Source: Kingella sp. (in: b-proteobacteria)
Lineage (GTDB): Bacteria; Pseudomonadota; Gammaproteobacteria; Burkholderiales; Neisseriaceae
Direction: 5' to 3'
Length of the DNA: 25,006 nt
NCBI RefSeq assembly: GCF_030527935.1
Contig: NZ_JAUMZV010000033.1
Span: forward strand, 1-25,006
Shown here: in pieces, positions 16,891 through 23,445 of the stretch
Position numbering within the stretch: position 1 is the stretch's first letter
How the letters are laid out: the number at the start of each line of letters is the position of its first letter
The notes under the pieces: model-generated
The model's database searches: none
What the model was told of the DNA's origin: nothing
Seen by the model: the letters and a program-made list of their open reading frames with translations, nothing else
Position numbers and translations under genes: made by a program

Positions 16891-17301
16891 TCATTCAATC
16901 CACCGAAACATACCCGCCACATAACGAAACGCTTGGTCTAACGCCTGCTGCATACTAGCAGGCAGCGTATCGCGCACTTCCTTCCAATAGCGTTCTATCG
17001 CCATCTCCAAATCAGGCGAAAGCTGTTTGTGCAACACCGCCGTTTGCAACAAAATCAACACGCTGATGGTGTACGCCTGACCCTGCTCGGGATGATACAG
17101 CGCGTATTCCAAAAGCTCGGCGGGGTAATACGCGCTGCATTGTTCGCGCGATAAATAGCCGTTTTGCTGGGTAAGCACTTGCCGCAACACCGCCGCGTGT
17201 TCGGCGCGTTCATCGGGCAAAATCGCCAGCGCGGTTAAACTGGCGATGCTTTGCGTGCCCGTTTGGGCACGATAGGGAAACAATGGGGGCGGAAAATGCA
17301 T
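16891..17301 (-). CDS. Conserved-looking hypothetical protein, 136 residues
   Basis: I do not recognise this family. The most plausible start is the ATG giving MHFPPPLFPYRAQTGTQ; the open frame continues upstream, but only through an uptake sequence and the hfq promoter region. The protein is soluble-looking and mostly helical, with Leu-rich segments (YTISVLILLQTAVLH), a YYPAELLEYALYHPEQGQ stretch and an amphipathic C-terminal helix. There is no signal peptide. It is divergent from hfq (171 bp between starts) and precedes rep in the same direction. The ribosome-binding site is weak because an uptake sequence abuts the ATG. Confidence 0.7.
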   Translation of the reverse strand: MHFPPPLFPYRAQTGTQSIASLTALAILPDERAEHAAVLRQVLTQQNGYLSREQCSAYYPAELLEYALYHPEQGQAYTISVLILLQTAVLHKQLSPDLEMAIERYWKEVRDTLPASMQQALDQAFRYVAGMFRWIE

Positions 17302-17361
17302 GATTAGGCAGCCTGAAAATTGCTTACAGTTAAAAATTATAAGCCAAATAACAAAAAGAAT

Positions 17362-17390
17362 TTGGTAAAAACGCCAATTTGAATTAGAAT
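17362..17390 (+). promoter_or_regulatory. hfq promoter with palindrome over the -10 box
   Basis: TTGGTA (17362-17367), 17 nt, TAGAAT (17385-17390). The -10 lies inside a dyad, ATTTGAATT-AG-AATTCAAAT (17377-17396), which could be an operator. The predicted transcription start is near 17397. Confidence 0.5.
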
Positions 17391-17407
17391 TCAAATCCTT
17401 TACGGCT

Positions 17408-17427
17408 GGGCGTTTGCGCCCTTTTTT
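17408..17427 (+). terminator. Terminator-like hairpin in the hfq leader
   Basis: GGGCG-TTTG-CGCCC followed directly by six T. It lies about 12-30 nt downstream of the predicted hfq start site and 45 nt before the hfq ATG. No plus-strand gene lies upstream, so it is either an attenuator for hfq or the 3' end of a very short leader RNA. A second small hairpin, GAACCT-AAAC-AGGTTC, follows at 17428-17443. Confidence 0.55.
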
Positions 17428-17471
17428 GAACCTAAACAGGTTCGCAATAATAACATTGGAGTTTAATAACA

Positions 17472-17765
17472 ATGACAACCAAAGGACAACTTCTACAAGA
17501 CCCTTTTTTGAATGCATTACGCCGCGAACACGTTCCCGTTTCCATTTATTTGGTAAACGGCATTAAATTGCAAGGGCAAGTGGAATCATTTGACCAATAT
17601 GTTGTGCTGCTGCGCAACACGGCGGTTACGCAAATGGTGTACAAACACGCGATTTCTACCATTGTTCCCGCCCGCGCGGTGAGCGTGCAACACGATGGCA
17701 ACAGCAAGCCCGCTGGTAAACCCGAGTTGCAACAAGTGGAAACGACTGCGCCCGCTGCTGAATAA
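17472..17765 (+). CDS. hfq: RNA chaperone Hfq
   Basis: A 97-residue Sm-like protein. It starts MTTKGQLLQDPFLNALRREH, where Q8 would be the conserved proximal-face residue. The Sm1 motif region is VNGIKLQGQVESFDQYVVLL, and Sm2 contains the hallmark VYKHAISTIVP. A flexible, Gln/Ala-rich tail follows. Hfq hexamers pair small RNAs with mRNAs and bind U-rich RNA 3' ends. GGAG lies about 11 nt upstream of the ATG. The gene is monocistronic here: it has its own promoter and a terminator at 17790. The last 180 nt are antisense to the open frame of the ankyrin gene. Confidence 0.97.
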   Translation: MTTKGQLLQDPFLNALRREHVPVSIYLVNGIKLQGQVESFDQYVVLLRNTAVTQMVYKHAISTIVPARAVSVQHDGNSKPAGKPELQQVETTAPAAE

Positions 17766-18380
17766 GCCCAACCGATCGCGCGAAATGATTTTCAGGCTGC
17801 CTTGATGGTGATAGGCAGCCTGAAATGTTTTTAGATGCTGTTTCGCTTCGTTGAAATTTATTTTGTTGGTTTCAGGCTGCCTTTGGGCGGATTTGGGCGA
17901 TGCGCGGTAAGGGATTTCGGATTGTTTGGCAAGCGGGACGTGGTCTAGCAGGCTGTCAAACGGGGTTTGCCCGCGTTTGTTTATGGCGGCGGGGTTTGCG
18001 CCGTGCGCCAGCAGCAGTTTGATGAGCGCGGGGGTTTCGGCAAAATGGAGAATGCTGTTGCCGTATTCGTTGCGGTAGTTGGCGTTTGCGCCGTTTTGCA
18101 GCAGCACGGCGGCGTGTTCGGCGTTGCCTGCTTGGACTTGGTGATAGAGCGGCGGGCTGTCGTCTTTGCTGCGGCGGAAATGGACATCTGCGCCGTGGTC
18201 AAGCAGCCATTGCATGAAGGCGGGCGGGGTTTCATCTAATGCCAGCGGGTGGAATTTTGCGCCGCCGCGCTCGGTGGCGTTGATGTCGGTGTCGGCATAG
18301 ATGGCTTGCAGGGCGGTGATGTCGCCTGCTTGGCAGAGTTCGCAGAAGTTTTTGGGCAGGGTGGTTTTCTTTTTGGGCAT
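17586..18380 (-). CDS. Ankyrin-repeat protein with run-on C-terminus
   Basis: Starts at an ATG with AAGGA 7 nt upstream (MPKKKTTLPKNFCELCQAGD). Residues 20-165 or so contain about four ankyrin repeats, with phrases such as FMQWLLDHGADVHFRR, HAAVLLQNGANANYRNEYGN and LIKLLLAHGANPAAINKRGQ. Ankyrin repeats bind other proteins; the target cannot be told. After about IPYRASPKSA the reading frame crosses three uptake sequences, translated as QRQPET, FQAA and GSLK, then enters the reverse strand of hfq and stops only at 17586. That 95-residue tail is probably not an evolved domain, and an ancestral stop near 17890 may have been lost. The Ank part is reliable; the end is not. Confidence 0.75.
   Translation of the reverse strand: MPKKKTTLPKNFCELCQAGDITALQAIYADTDINATERGGAKFHPLALDETPPAFMQWLLDHGADVHFRRSKDDSPPLYHQVQAGNAEHAAVLLQNGANANYRNEYGNSILHFAETPALIKLLLAHGANPAAINKRGQTPFDSLLDHVPLAKQSEIPYRASPKSAQRQPETNKINFNEAKQHLKTFQAAYHHQGSLKIISRDRLGLFSSGRSRFHLLQLGFTSGLAVAIVLHAHRAGGNNGRNRVFVHHLRNRRVAQQHNILVK
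17790..17833 (+). terminator. hfq terminator made of an inverted DUS pair
   Basis: The arms 17790-17802 and 17813-17825 make a 13-bp perfect stem with a 10-nt loop, followed by TGTTTTTA. It lies 25 nt after the hfq stop. Confidence 0.8.
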
Positions 18381-18471
18381 GGGGAGTCCTTTGTTGGCGG
18401 GGTTGGATTTCAGGCTGCCTTTTTCAGGTAGCCTTTGCAATTGTCCGCGTAATAAAACGGTTTGATGATAG

Positions 18472-18514
18472 AAAGGCAGCCTGAAACCGTTATCCCCGTT
18501 TTCAGGCTGCCTTT
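18472..18514 (-). terminator. ybiT terminator made of an inverted DUS pair
   Basis: The arms 18472-18486 and 18500-18514 are perfectly complementary over 15 bp. On the minus strand the stem ends in TTTCTATC. It begins 8 nt after the ybiT stop. Confidence 0.7.
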
Positions 18515-18521
18515 TTGCCAA

Positions 18522-20144
18522 TCAAACCCCTTTCTTCGCCAAATAGCTCTCGTAATCGCCGAGATAATGCTCATAGCCGCCGTTGCCGTCTAGCTCGATA
18601 ATCTGCGTGGCGAGCGAGGAGACGAACTGGCGGTCGTGCGACACGAAAATCAGCGTGCCTGTATATTTTTCCAGCGCCATGTTCAGCGACTCGATGCTTT
18701 CCATGTCCATGTGGTTGGTCGGCTCGTCCATAATCAGCACATTGGGTTTCAGCAGCAAGAGTTTGCCGTAGAGCATACGGCCTTTTTCACCGCCGGAGAG
18801 CACTTTCACTTTTTTCACCACGTCGTTGCTGCCGAACAGCAGGCGGCCGAGCGTGCCGCGAATCACTTGTTCGTCGTCGCCTTCCTGCCCCCATTGGCGC
18901 ATCCATTCGGTTAAATCCATGTCCACGTCAAAATCGTTTTCGTGGTCTTGCGGGTAGTAGCCGACGGTGGCTTTTTCCGCCCATTTGATGCAGCCTGCAT
19001 CGGGTTTGATGTCGGACAGTTTTTCGTCAAACGCGCCGGCCAGCAGTTTCAGCAGGGTGGATTTGCCTGCGCCGTTCGGGCCGATGATGGCGAGGTGTTG
19101 TCCGGCTTCGAGAATATAAGACAGTTTTTCAAACAGGGTTTTGTCGAACGATTTGGCGAGGTTTTCCACTTCCACGGCTTGGCGGTGCAGCTTGTTTTTC
19201 TCGTCGGGTTCAAAGCGGATATACGGGTTTTGGCGGGTGGAGGGCTTCACTTCCACCATTTCTGCTTTGATTTTGTCGGCCTGTTTCAGACGGCTGGTGG
19301 CTTGGCGGGCTTTGGATTTGTTGGCCGAGAAGCGCGCCACAAATTCTTGTAATTCCTGCAATTTTTCTTTGGCTTTGGCGTTATCTTTCAGCGCGCGCTC
19401 GCGGGATTGGGCGGAGGCGAGCATGTAGTCGTCGTAATTGCCGGGGTAAACGGTGATGGTGTTGTAGTCCAAATCCGCCATGTGGGTGCAGACTTCGTTC
19501 AGGAAGTGGCGGTCGTGGCTGATGATAATCATGGTGCTGTCGTATTGGTTCAGCACGCCTTCCAGCCAGCGGATGGTGTTGATGTCCAAGTTGTTGGTCG
19601 GCTCGTCCAGCAGCAGCACGTCGGGTTTGGAGAACAGGGCTTGCGCCAGCAGTACGCGCAGCTTGAAGCCGGGGGCGACTTCCGCCATGGTGGCGTTGTG
19701 CAGTTCTTCGGCAATGCCCACGCCGCTCAACAGTTCGGCGGCGCGCGCTTCGGCGGTGTAGCCGTCGTATTCGGCGAACTTGGCTTCCAGTTCGGCGGCG
19801 TGCATATAGTCTTCTTCGGTGGCTTCGGGATTGGCGTAAATCGCGTCGCGCTCGATCATCGCCGCCCACATTTCGGTGTGCCCCATCAGCACCACGTCCA
19901 GCACGCGCATGTCTTCGTAGGCAAACTGGTCTTGGCGCAGTTTGCCCAGCCGCACGCCGTGTTCAATCGCCACTTCGCCGCTGGTCTGCTCCAAATCGCC
20001 GCCCAAAATCTTCATGAAGGTGGATTTGCCCGAACCGTTCGCGCCGATTAAGCCGTAGCGGTTGCCTTCGCCGAATTTGACGGAGACGTTTTCAAACAGC
20101 GGCTTCGCGCCGAACTGCATGGTGATGTTGTTGGTGGAAATCAT
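18522..20144 (-). CDS. ybiT: ABC-F family ATPase, YbiT type
   Basis: A 540-residue soluble protein with two ABC ATPase domains and no membrane segment. The N-terminus ITMQFGAKPLFENVSVKF, the first Walker A GLIGANGSGKST, Walker B VLLLDEPTNNLD, the linker with ARFSANKSKARQATSR, the second Walker A IIGPNGAGKST, signature KVLSGGEKGRM and Walker B VLIMDEPTNHMD follow the YbiT subgroup closely. ABC-F proteins act on the ribosome in translation quality control. AAGGAT precedes the ATG. It differs from its neighbours: it has no uptake sequence inside, and GGCC, CCGG and TCGA occur here at ordinary density though they are rare elsewhere. That suggests recent import by transformation. A promoter-like TGCTAAAAT lies 42-50 nt upstream. 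Confidence 0.95.
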   Translation of the reverse strand: MISTNNITMQFGAKPLFENVSVKFGEGNRYGLIGANGSGKSTFMKILGGDLEQTSGEVAIEHGVRLGKLRQDQFAYEDMRVLDVVLMGHTEMWAAMIERDAIYANPEATEEDYMHAAELEAKFAEYDGYTAEARAAELLSGVGIAEELHNATMAEVAPGFKLRVLLAQALFSKPDVLLLDEPTNNLDINTIRWLEGVLNQYDSTMIIISHDRHFLNEVCTHMADLDYNTITVYPGNYDDYMLASAQSRERALKDNAKAKEKLQELQEFVARFSANKSKARQATSRLKQADKIKAEMVEVKPSTRQNPYIRFEPDEKNKLHRQAVEVENLAKSFDKTLFEKLSYILEAGQHLAIIGPNGAGKSTLLKLLAGAFDEKLSDIKPDAGCIKWAEKATVGYYPQDHENDFDVDMDLTEWMRQWGQEGDDEQVIRGTLGRLLFGSNDVVKKVKVLSGGEKGRMLYGKLLLLKPNVLIMDEPTNHMDMESIESLNMALEKYTGTLIFVSHDRQFVSSLATQIIELDGNGGYEHYLGDYESYLAKKGV

Positions 20145-20185
20145 GGTTTATCCTTGTTGATTTGTTAAATTGTGCAAAGGGCGGG

Positions 20186-20194
20186 ATTTTAGCA
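20186..20194 (-). promoter_or_regulatory. Extended -10 promoter for ybiT
   Basis: TGCTAAAAT on the minus strand, an extended -10 element with no good -35. The same 9-mer precedes the acyl-CoA dehydrogenase gene at 20658-20666. Confidence 0.4.
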
Positions 20195-20347
20195 TATTTC
20201 GGGGGAGCAGACTGCGTTGTGGCTGGCGGAAATGTGGTGAATAGGCAGTCTGAAAGCGGACTATGGCGGCGATTTGTAAAATCAGCAACCTTGTTAAATA
20301 AGAAAGGCTATCATTTATGCACTTAACATTTATTTGGAGTGCTCAAA

Positions 20348-20527
20348 ATGAAAAAAACGTTTACTTTTGCGGTGTTGCATTTTAGCGTGGCGTTTAGCGT
20401 GGCTTATGTGTTAACGGGCAGCTTGGGAATTTCCAGCGCAGTGGCGTTGGTTGAGCCGATGGTAAACACGGTGGCTTTTTATTTCCACGAGAAGGCTTGG
20501 CAGAAGTTTGGTGGCAAGTCGGCATAA
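20348..20527 (+). CDS. DUF2061 small membrane protein
   Basis: A 59-residue protein with the DUF2061 pattern: an N-terminal hydrophobic stretch TFAVLHFSVAFSVAYVLTGS, a second hydrophobic stretch around ISSAVALVEPMVNTVAFY and the conserved end FHEKAWQKF. Members are predicted inner-membrane proteins of unknown function. The ATG is preferred over the GTG three codons earlier because GGAG lies 9 nt before it. Its terminator is the DUS hairpin at 20541. It is transcribed alone; ybiT diverges from it across a 203-bp gap with no other clear features. Confidence 0.85.
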   Translation: MKKTFTFAVLHFSVAFSVAYVLTGSLGISSAVALVEPMVNTVAFYFHEKAWQKFGGKSA

Positions 20528-20540
20528 TGAGCAACGGTTG

Positions 20541-20599
20541 AGGCAGCCTGAAAACGAGTGAAGCCAAATGGCAGCTAAAATGTTTTCAGGCTGCCTTTT
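20541..20599 (+). terminator. Inverted DUS pair after the DUF2061 gene
   Basis: Arms 20541-20555 and 20582-20596 are perfect over 15 bp with a 26-nt loop, followed by TTTTA. A third uptake sequence (reverse orientation) follows at 20619. Confidence 0.6.
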
Positions 20600-20657
20600 A
20601 ATCGGTTGCAACGTTGTTTTCAGGCTGCCTCAAATGACCAAGTGGCGCGGTTTGCTG

Positions 20658-20666
20658 TGCTAAAAT
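20658..20666 (+). promoter_or_regulatory. Extended -10 promoter for the acyl-CoA dehydrogenase gene
   Basis: TGCTAAAAT lies 36 nt before the ATG. There is no convincing -35 box, as expected for an extended -10 promoter. Confidence 0.45.
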
Positions 20667-20701
20667 CCCACTCTCATTTCTCAATCCAAAAAGGAGTTCC
20701 C

Positions 20702-22498
20702 ATGCGCTACCAAGCCCCTGTAAACGAACTAAATTTCGCCCTACACGTCCACGGCAAACTCGCCGATGTGTTGCAACTGCCCGCCGCGCAAGATTTGGCG
20801 TTGGATGCGGATACTGTGGCAGCGGTGTTGGATGAAGCGGCAAAATTTGCCGAGCAATCGTGGGCGCACACCAACCGCACGGGCGATTTGCACGGCGCGA
20901 AACTGGTGGGCAACCAAGTGCACACCCATGCCGATTTGGCGCGGGCGTATCGTGAATTTTGCGAAGCGGGCTGGGCGGGGCTGCGCGCGCCTGTCGAATT
21001 TGGCGGGCAGGGCTTGCCTGCGCTGGTGTCTGCCGCGTGTGAAGAAATGTGGTGCGCGGCAAATTTGTCGCTGTCGCTGTTGCCCATGCTCACGCTGGGC
21101 GCGGTGGATGCCATCCGCAAGCATGGCAGCGCAGAGCAGCAAGCGGCGTATTTGCCCAAAATGTGCGCGGGCGAATGGAGCGGCACGATGAATTTAAGCG
21201 AGCCTGCGGCGGGGTCGGATTTGGCGCACGTTGCCACACAAGCCACGCCTGATGGCAACGGCGCGTATCGCATCACAGGGCAAAAAATCTTCATCACTTG
21301 GGGCGAGCAGGAACTCACCGAAAACATCATCCATCTGGTGCTGGCGCGGCTGCCCGATGCAGCGGCGGGCGTGCAAGGCATCTCGTTGTTTATTGTGCCC
21401 AAATTTTTAATCAACGCCGATGGCAGCTTGGGCGCGCGCAACGCCGTGCAGGTGGTGGGCTTGGAGCACAAACTCGGCATCCACGCCAGCCCCACTTGCA
21501 CCATGCAGTTTGACGGCGCAACAGGCTATTTGGTCGGGCGCGCAGGCAAAGGCTTGGCGTATATGTTTACCATGATGAAAGCCGCGCGGCTAAACGTGGG
21601 CATTGAAGGGCACGCCGTTGCCGAACGCGCCTATCAAAACGCCCGTGCCTACGCCGCCGAGCGCGTGCAAGGCGCGATAGACGGGCGCGATGTCGCCATC
21701 ATTGCCCACCCCGATGTGCGCCGAATGCTGGCGGTGCAAAAAGCCACGCTGGCGGCGCAACGTGCGCTGTATCTGCGCGCGGCGGCGTTGTTTGACTTGG
21801 CAGACGGCTTGACGGACAACGCGGCGCGTAAACAAGCCGAGCGCGAGTTGGATTTTCTGATTCCGATTGTAAAAGCATGGCACACCGACAACGGCGTATC
21901 GCTTGCCAGCCTTGCGCTGCAAATTTACGGCGGCGCAGGCTATGTGGAAGAAAGCGGCGTAGCTCAGCTGCTGCGCGATGTGCGCATCACGCCGATTTAC
22001 GAAGGCACCAACGGCATTCAGGCTGCCGATTTGGCAGGGCGCAAAACCACAGGCAACCAAGGCGCGTTGCCATTAAAACTGCTGGCGGAAGGCAATGAAC
22101 TCGCCGCCGCGCTCGCCGCCACCCAGCCCACGCTTGCCCACGCGCTGCGCCACGCGATTGCGCTGGCTGAACAAAGCGTGGCGCACATGGTGGACTACGC
22201 CCAAAGGCAGCCTGCGACCGAAGGAAGTCCCTTTAGGGAAAACGCCGCCTTCGCCGCCCACGCCTATTTGCAACAAATGGGCACCACACTCGGCGCGATT
22301 GAGCTGGCGCGGGCGTATCTAGCCGCAGCGGATGCGTTGGCAGGCAAGCAGGAAAACGTGTTCGGCGAGCCGTTTTACCACGCGCAGCAACACACCGCGC
22401 AGGCATATTTTGCCCACATTCTGCCGCAGGCAGATGGGCTGGCGGCGCAAGTGGCGGCGGTGCAAGGGCTGGCGGATGTGCCGCAGGGGTGGTATTGA
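20702..22498 (+). CDS. Acyl-CoA dehydrogenase (large, DmdC-like family)
   Basis: A 598-residue FAD-dependent acyl-CoA dehydrogenase of the long subgroup. It has the short N-terminal module YQAPVNELNFALH, the FAD/substrate segment GTMNLSEPAAGSDLAH, a middle domain, and the C-terminal alpha domain with QIYGGAGYVEESGVAQLLRDVRI followed by the catalytic Glu in PIYEGTNGIQ. An extra C-terminal helical domain ends the protein. Relatives oxidise medium/long-chain or 3-methylmercaptopropionyl-CoA; the substrate cannot be told here. AAGGAG sits 6 nt before the ATG. One arm of a 41-bp inverted repeat is translated as QRQPATEGSPFREN in the C-terminal domain, probably a surface-loop insertion. Confidence 0.93.
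   Translation: MRYQAPVNELNFALHVHGKLADVLQLPAAQDLALDADTVAAVLDEAAKFAEQSWAHTNRTGDLHGAKLVGNQVHTHADLARAYREFCEAGWAGLRAPVEFGGQGLPALVSAACEEMWCAANLSLSLLPMLTLGAVDAIRKHGSAEQQAAYLPKMCAGEWSGTMNLSEPAAGSDLAHVATQATPDGNGAYRITGQKIFITWGEQELTENIIHLVLARLPDAAAGVQGISLFIVPKFLINADGSLGARNAVQVVGLEHKLGIHASPTCTMQFDGATGYLVGRAGKGLAYMFTMMKAARLNVGIEGHAVAERAYQNARAYAAERVQGAIDGRDVAIIAHPDVRRMLAVQKATLAAQRALYLRAAALFDLADGLTDNAARKQAERELDFLIPIVKAWHTDNGVSLASLALQIYGGAGYVEESGVAQLLRDVRITPIYEGTNGIQAADLAGRKTTGNQGALPLKLLAEGNELAAALAATQPTLAHALRHAIALAEQSVAHMVDYAQRQPATEGSPFRENAAFAAHAYLQQMGTTLGAIELARAYLAAADALAGKQENVFGEPFYHAQQHTAQAYFAHILPQADGLAAQVAAVQGLADVPQGWY
22203..22243 (+). repeat. 41-bp DUS-linked repeat, copy 1 (inside the acyl-CoA dehydrogenase gene)
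   Basis: Starts AAAGGCAGCCTGCGACCG and continues to AGGGAAAAC. It is the inverted partner of 22548-22588, 39 of 41 bases identical. The first 14 bases resemble an uptake sequence in which GAA is changed to GCG. Confidence 0.85.
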
Positions 22499-22547
22499 TG
22501 GTGCAGCGGTTGGGATGATTAAGGCAGCCTGAAATGGATGAGCGGGC

Positions 22548-22588
22548 GTTTTCCCCAAAGGGACTTCCTGCGGTCGCAGGCTGCCTTT
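22548..22588 (-). repeat. 41-bp DUS-linked repeat, copy 2 (intergenic)
   Basis: The reverse-strand copy of 22203-22243 with two mismatches, 50 nt after the stop of the acyl-CoA dehydrogenase gene. Together the arms could fold the mRNA 3' end into a long stem with a 304-nt loop. Confidence 0.85.
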
Positions 22589-22687
22589 TGGCGCGTAGGG
22601 CTGGCAACTGGTTTGCTTACCATTTTGTTGTGTGGCGAACATTTTGGTGGGTAATTCATTGTGTGCACTATGCTTGTTATGGAATTA

Positions 22688-22847
22688 GAACCTGTATTCA
22701 CTATTTCCATAGACATCTTTTATGCCCTAAAAACGCGGCTACTGCGTTAAAAATGCTCACAAGGTGTCCAACCTTGCTGCGCTTTTTGCCTTGTATCCGC
22801 GCTTTTATGTCATCAAATCTGCCTATGGAAATAGTGAATACAGGTTC
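22688..22847. mobile_element. Intact MITE-like element M2 with TTA target duplication
   Basis: 160 bp with perfect 25-bp terminal inverted repeats (22688-22712 and 22823-22847) starting GAACCTGTATTCAC, flanked on both sides by TTA (22685-22687 and 22848-22850). It encodes no transposase. The core contains the stem GCTCACAAGG / CCTTGCTGCGC in imperfect form and is closely similar to that of M3. The terminus matches the remaining end of the IS5-type remnant at 10262 (GAACCCGTATTCAC), a likely former source of transposase. Confidence 0.85.
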
Positions 22848-22916
22848 TTAAAATGGGTTTTGATGGTTTCAAGCTGCCTAATGCTGCCTATCCACGCATA
22901 GGCAGCCTGAAAACCA

Positions 22917-23016
22917 AAGGTATAGCCATCCAAAGCATTGTTTGCAATGGATGACATCTAGATGACAAGATTGCGGTTGGAAACGGCTGAGTTGATAATG
23001 AACTCAGCCGTTGTGT
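22917..23016 (+). other. Cluster of three dyads, possible small RNA or 3' structure
   Basis: In order: CATC-loop hairpin with CATTG-TTTG-CAATG (22927-22953), the perfect palindrome CATCTAGATG (22955-22964), and a strong 12-bp stem AACGGCTGAGTT / AACTCAGCCGTT (22982-23012) followed by GTGTTGTT. No plus-strand gene lies closer than 420 bp upstream, across M2. It might alternatively be the end of the minus-strand pdxJ-acpS message. The remainder of the 22499-23052 gap contains uptake sequences, the 41-bp repeat and M2. Confidence 0.4.
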
Positions 23017-23052
23017 TGTTGGGGTAAGGTTTTGCGAAGGTTTCTGGCTGCC

Positions 23053-23433
23053 CTACCCCGCTTCCGCCAGCGCAAACGCCACCACCTGCTCCTTTTCATC
23101 GCTCACGCTCAAATGCACCCGCGCGATGCCGTGTTCTGCCAGCCAAGCGGCTAATTCTGGGGCGCAGGCAAACATCGGCTTGCCCAGCGCATCATGCGCC
23201 ACGCCGATAAAGCGCAGGCTAACAGGCTCGCAGATGCCCGTGCCCACCGCCTTGGCAAACGCTTCTTTTGCCGCAAAGCGTTTCGCCAAAAACCGCGCGG
23301 GCTGGGCGTGTGCGGCGTAGTTTGCCCATTCGCTCGCCGTTAAAATGCGCCGCGCCAGCGCATCGCCGTAGCGTTGATGCAACGCCGCAATGCGCGGCAC
23401 GGCGACAATATCCGTGCCAATGCCGTAAATCAT
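23053..23433 (-). CDS. acpS: Holo-[acyl-carrier-protein] synthase AcpS
   Basis: A 126-residue phosphopantetheinyl transferase that moves 4'-phosphopantetheine from CoA onto acyl carrier protein. The N-terminus MIYGIGTDIVAVPRI contains the Mg-binding Asp8, and RFLAKRFAAKEAFAKAVGTG contains the second metal ligand Glu57. It lies 12 nt after pdxJ; the two form an operon, a pairing common in proteobacteria. The short spacer contains a damaged uptake sequence (AGGCAAGCCTGAAA, one extra A), and no clear ribosome-binding site is left, so translation may depend on coupling to pdxJ. Confidence 0.95.
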   Translation of the reverse strand: MIYGIGTDIVAVPRIAALHQRYGDALARRILTASEWANYAAHAQPARFLAKRFAAKEAFAKAVGTGICEPVSLRFIGVAHDALGKPMFACAPELAAWLAEHGIARVHLSVSDEKEQVVAFALAEAG

Positions 23434-23445
23434 TTTCAGGCTTGC

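Noticed and set aside
19407..20051. 214-codon plus-strand frame opposite ybiT
   Set aside because: Low-complexity Val/Gly/His-rich translation of the antisense strand of a clear gene; no start signal.
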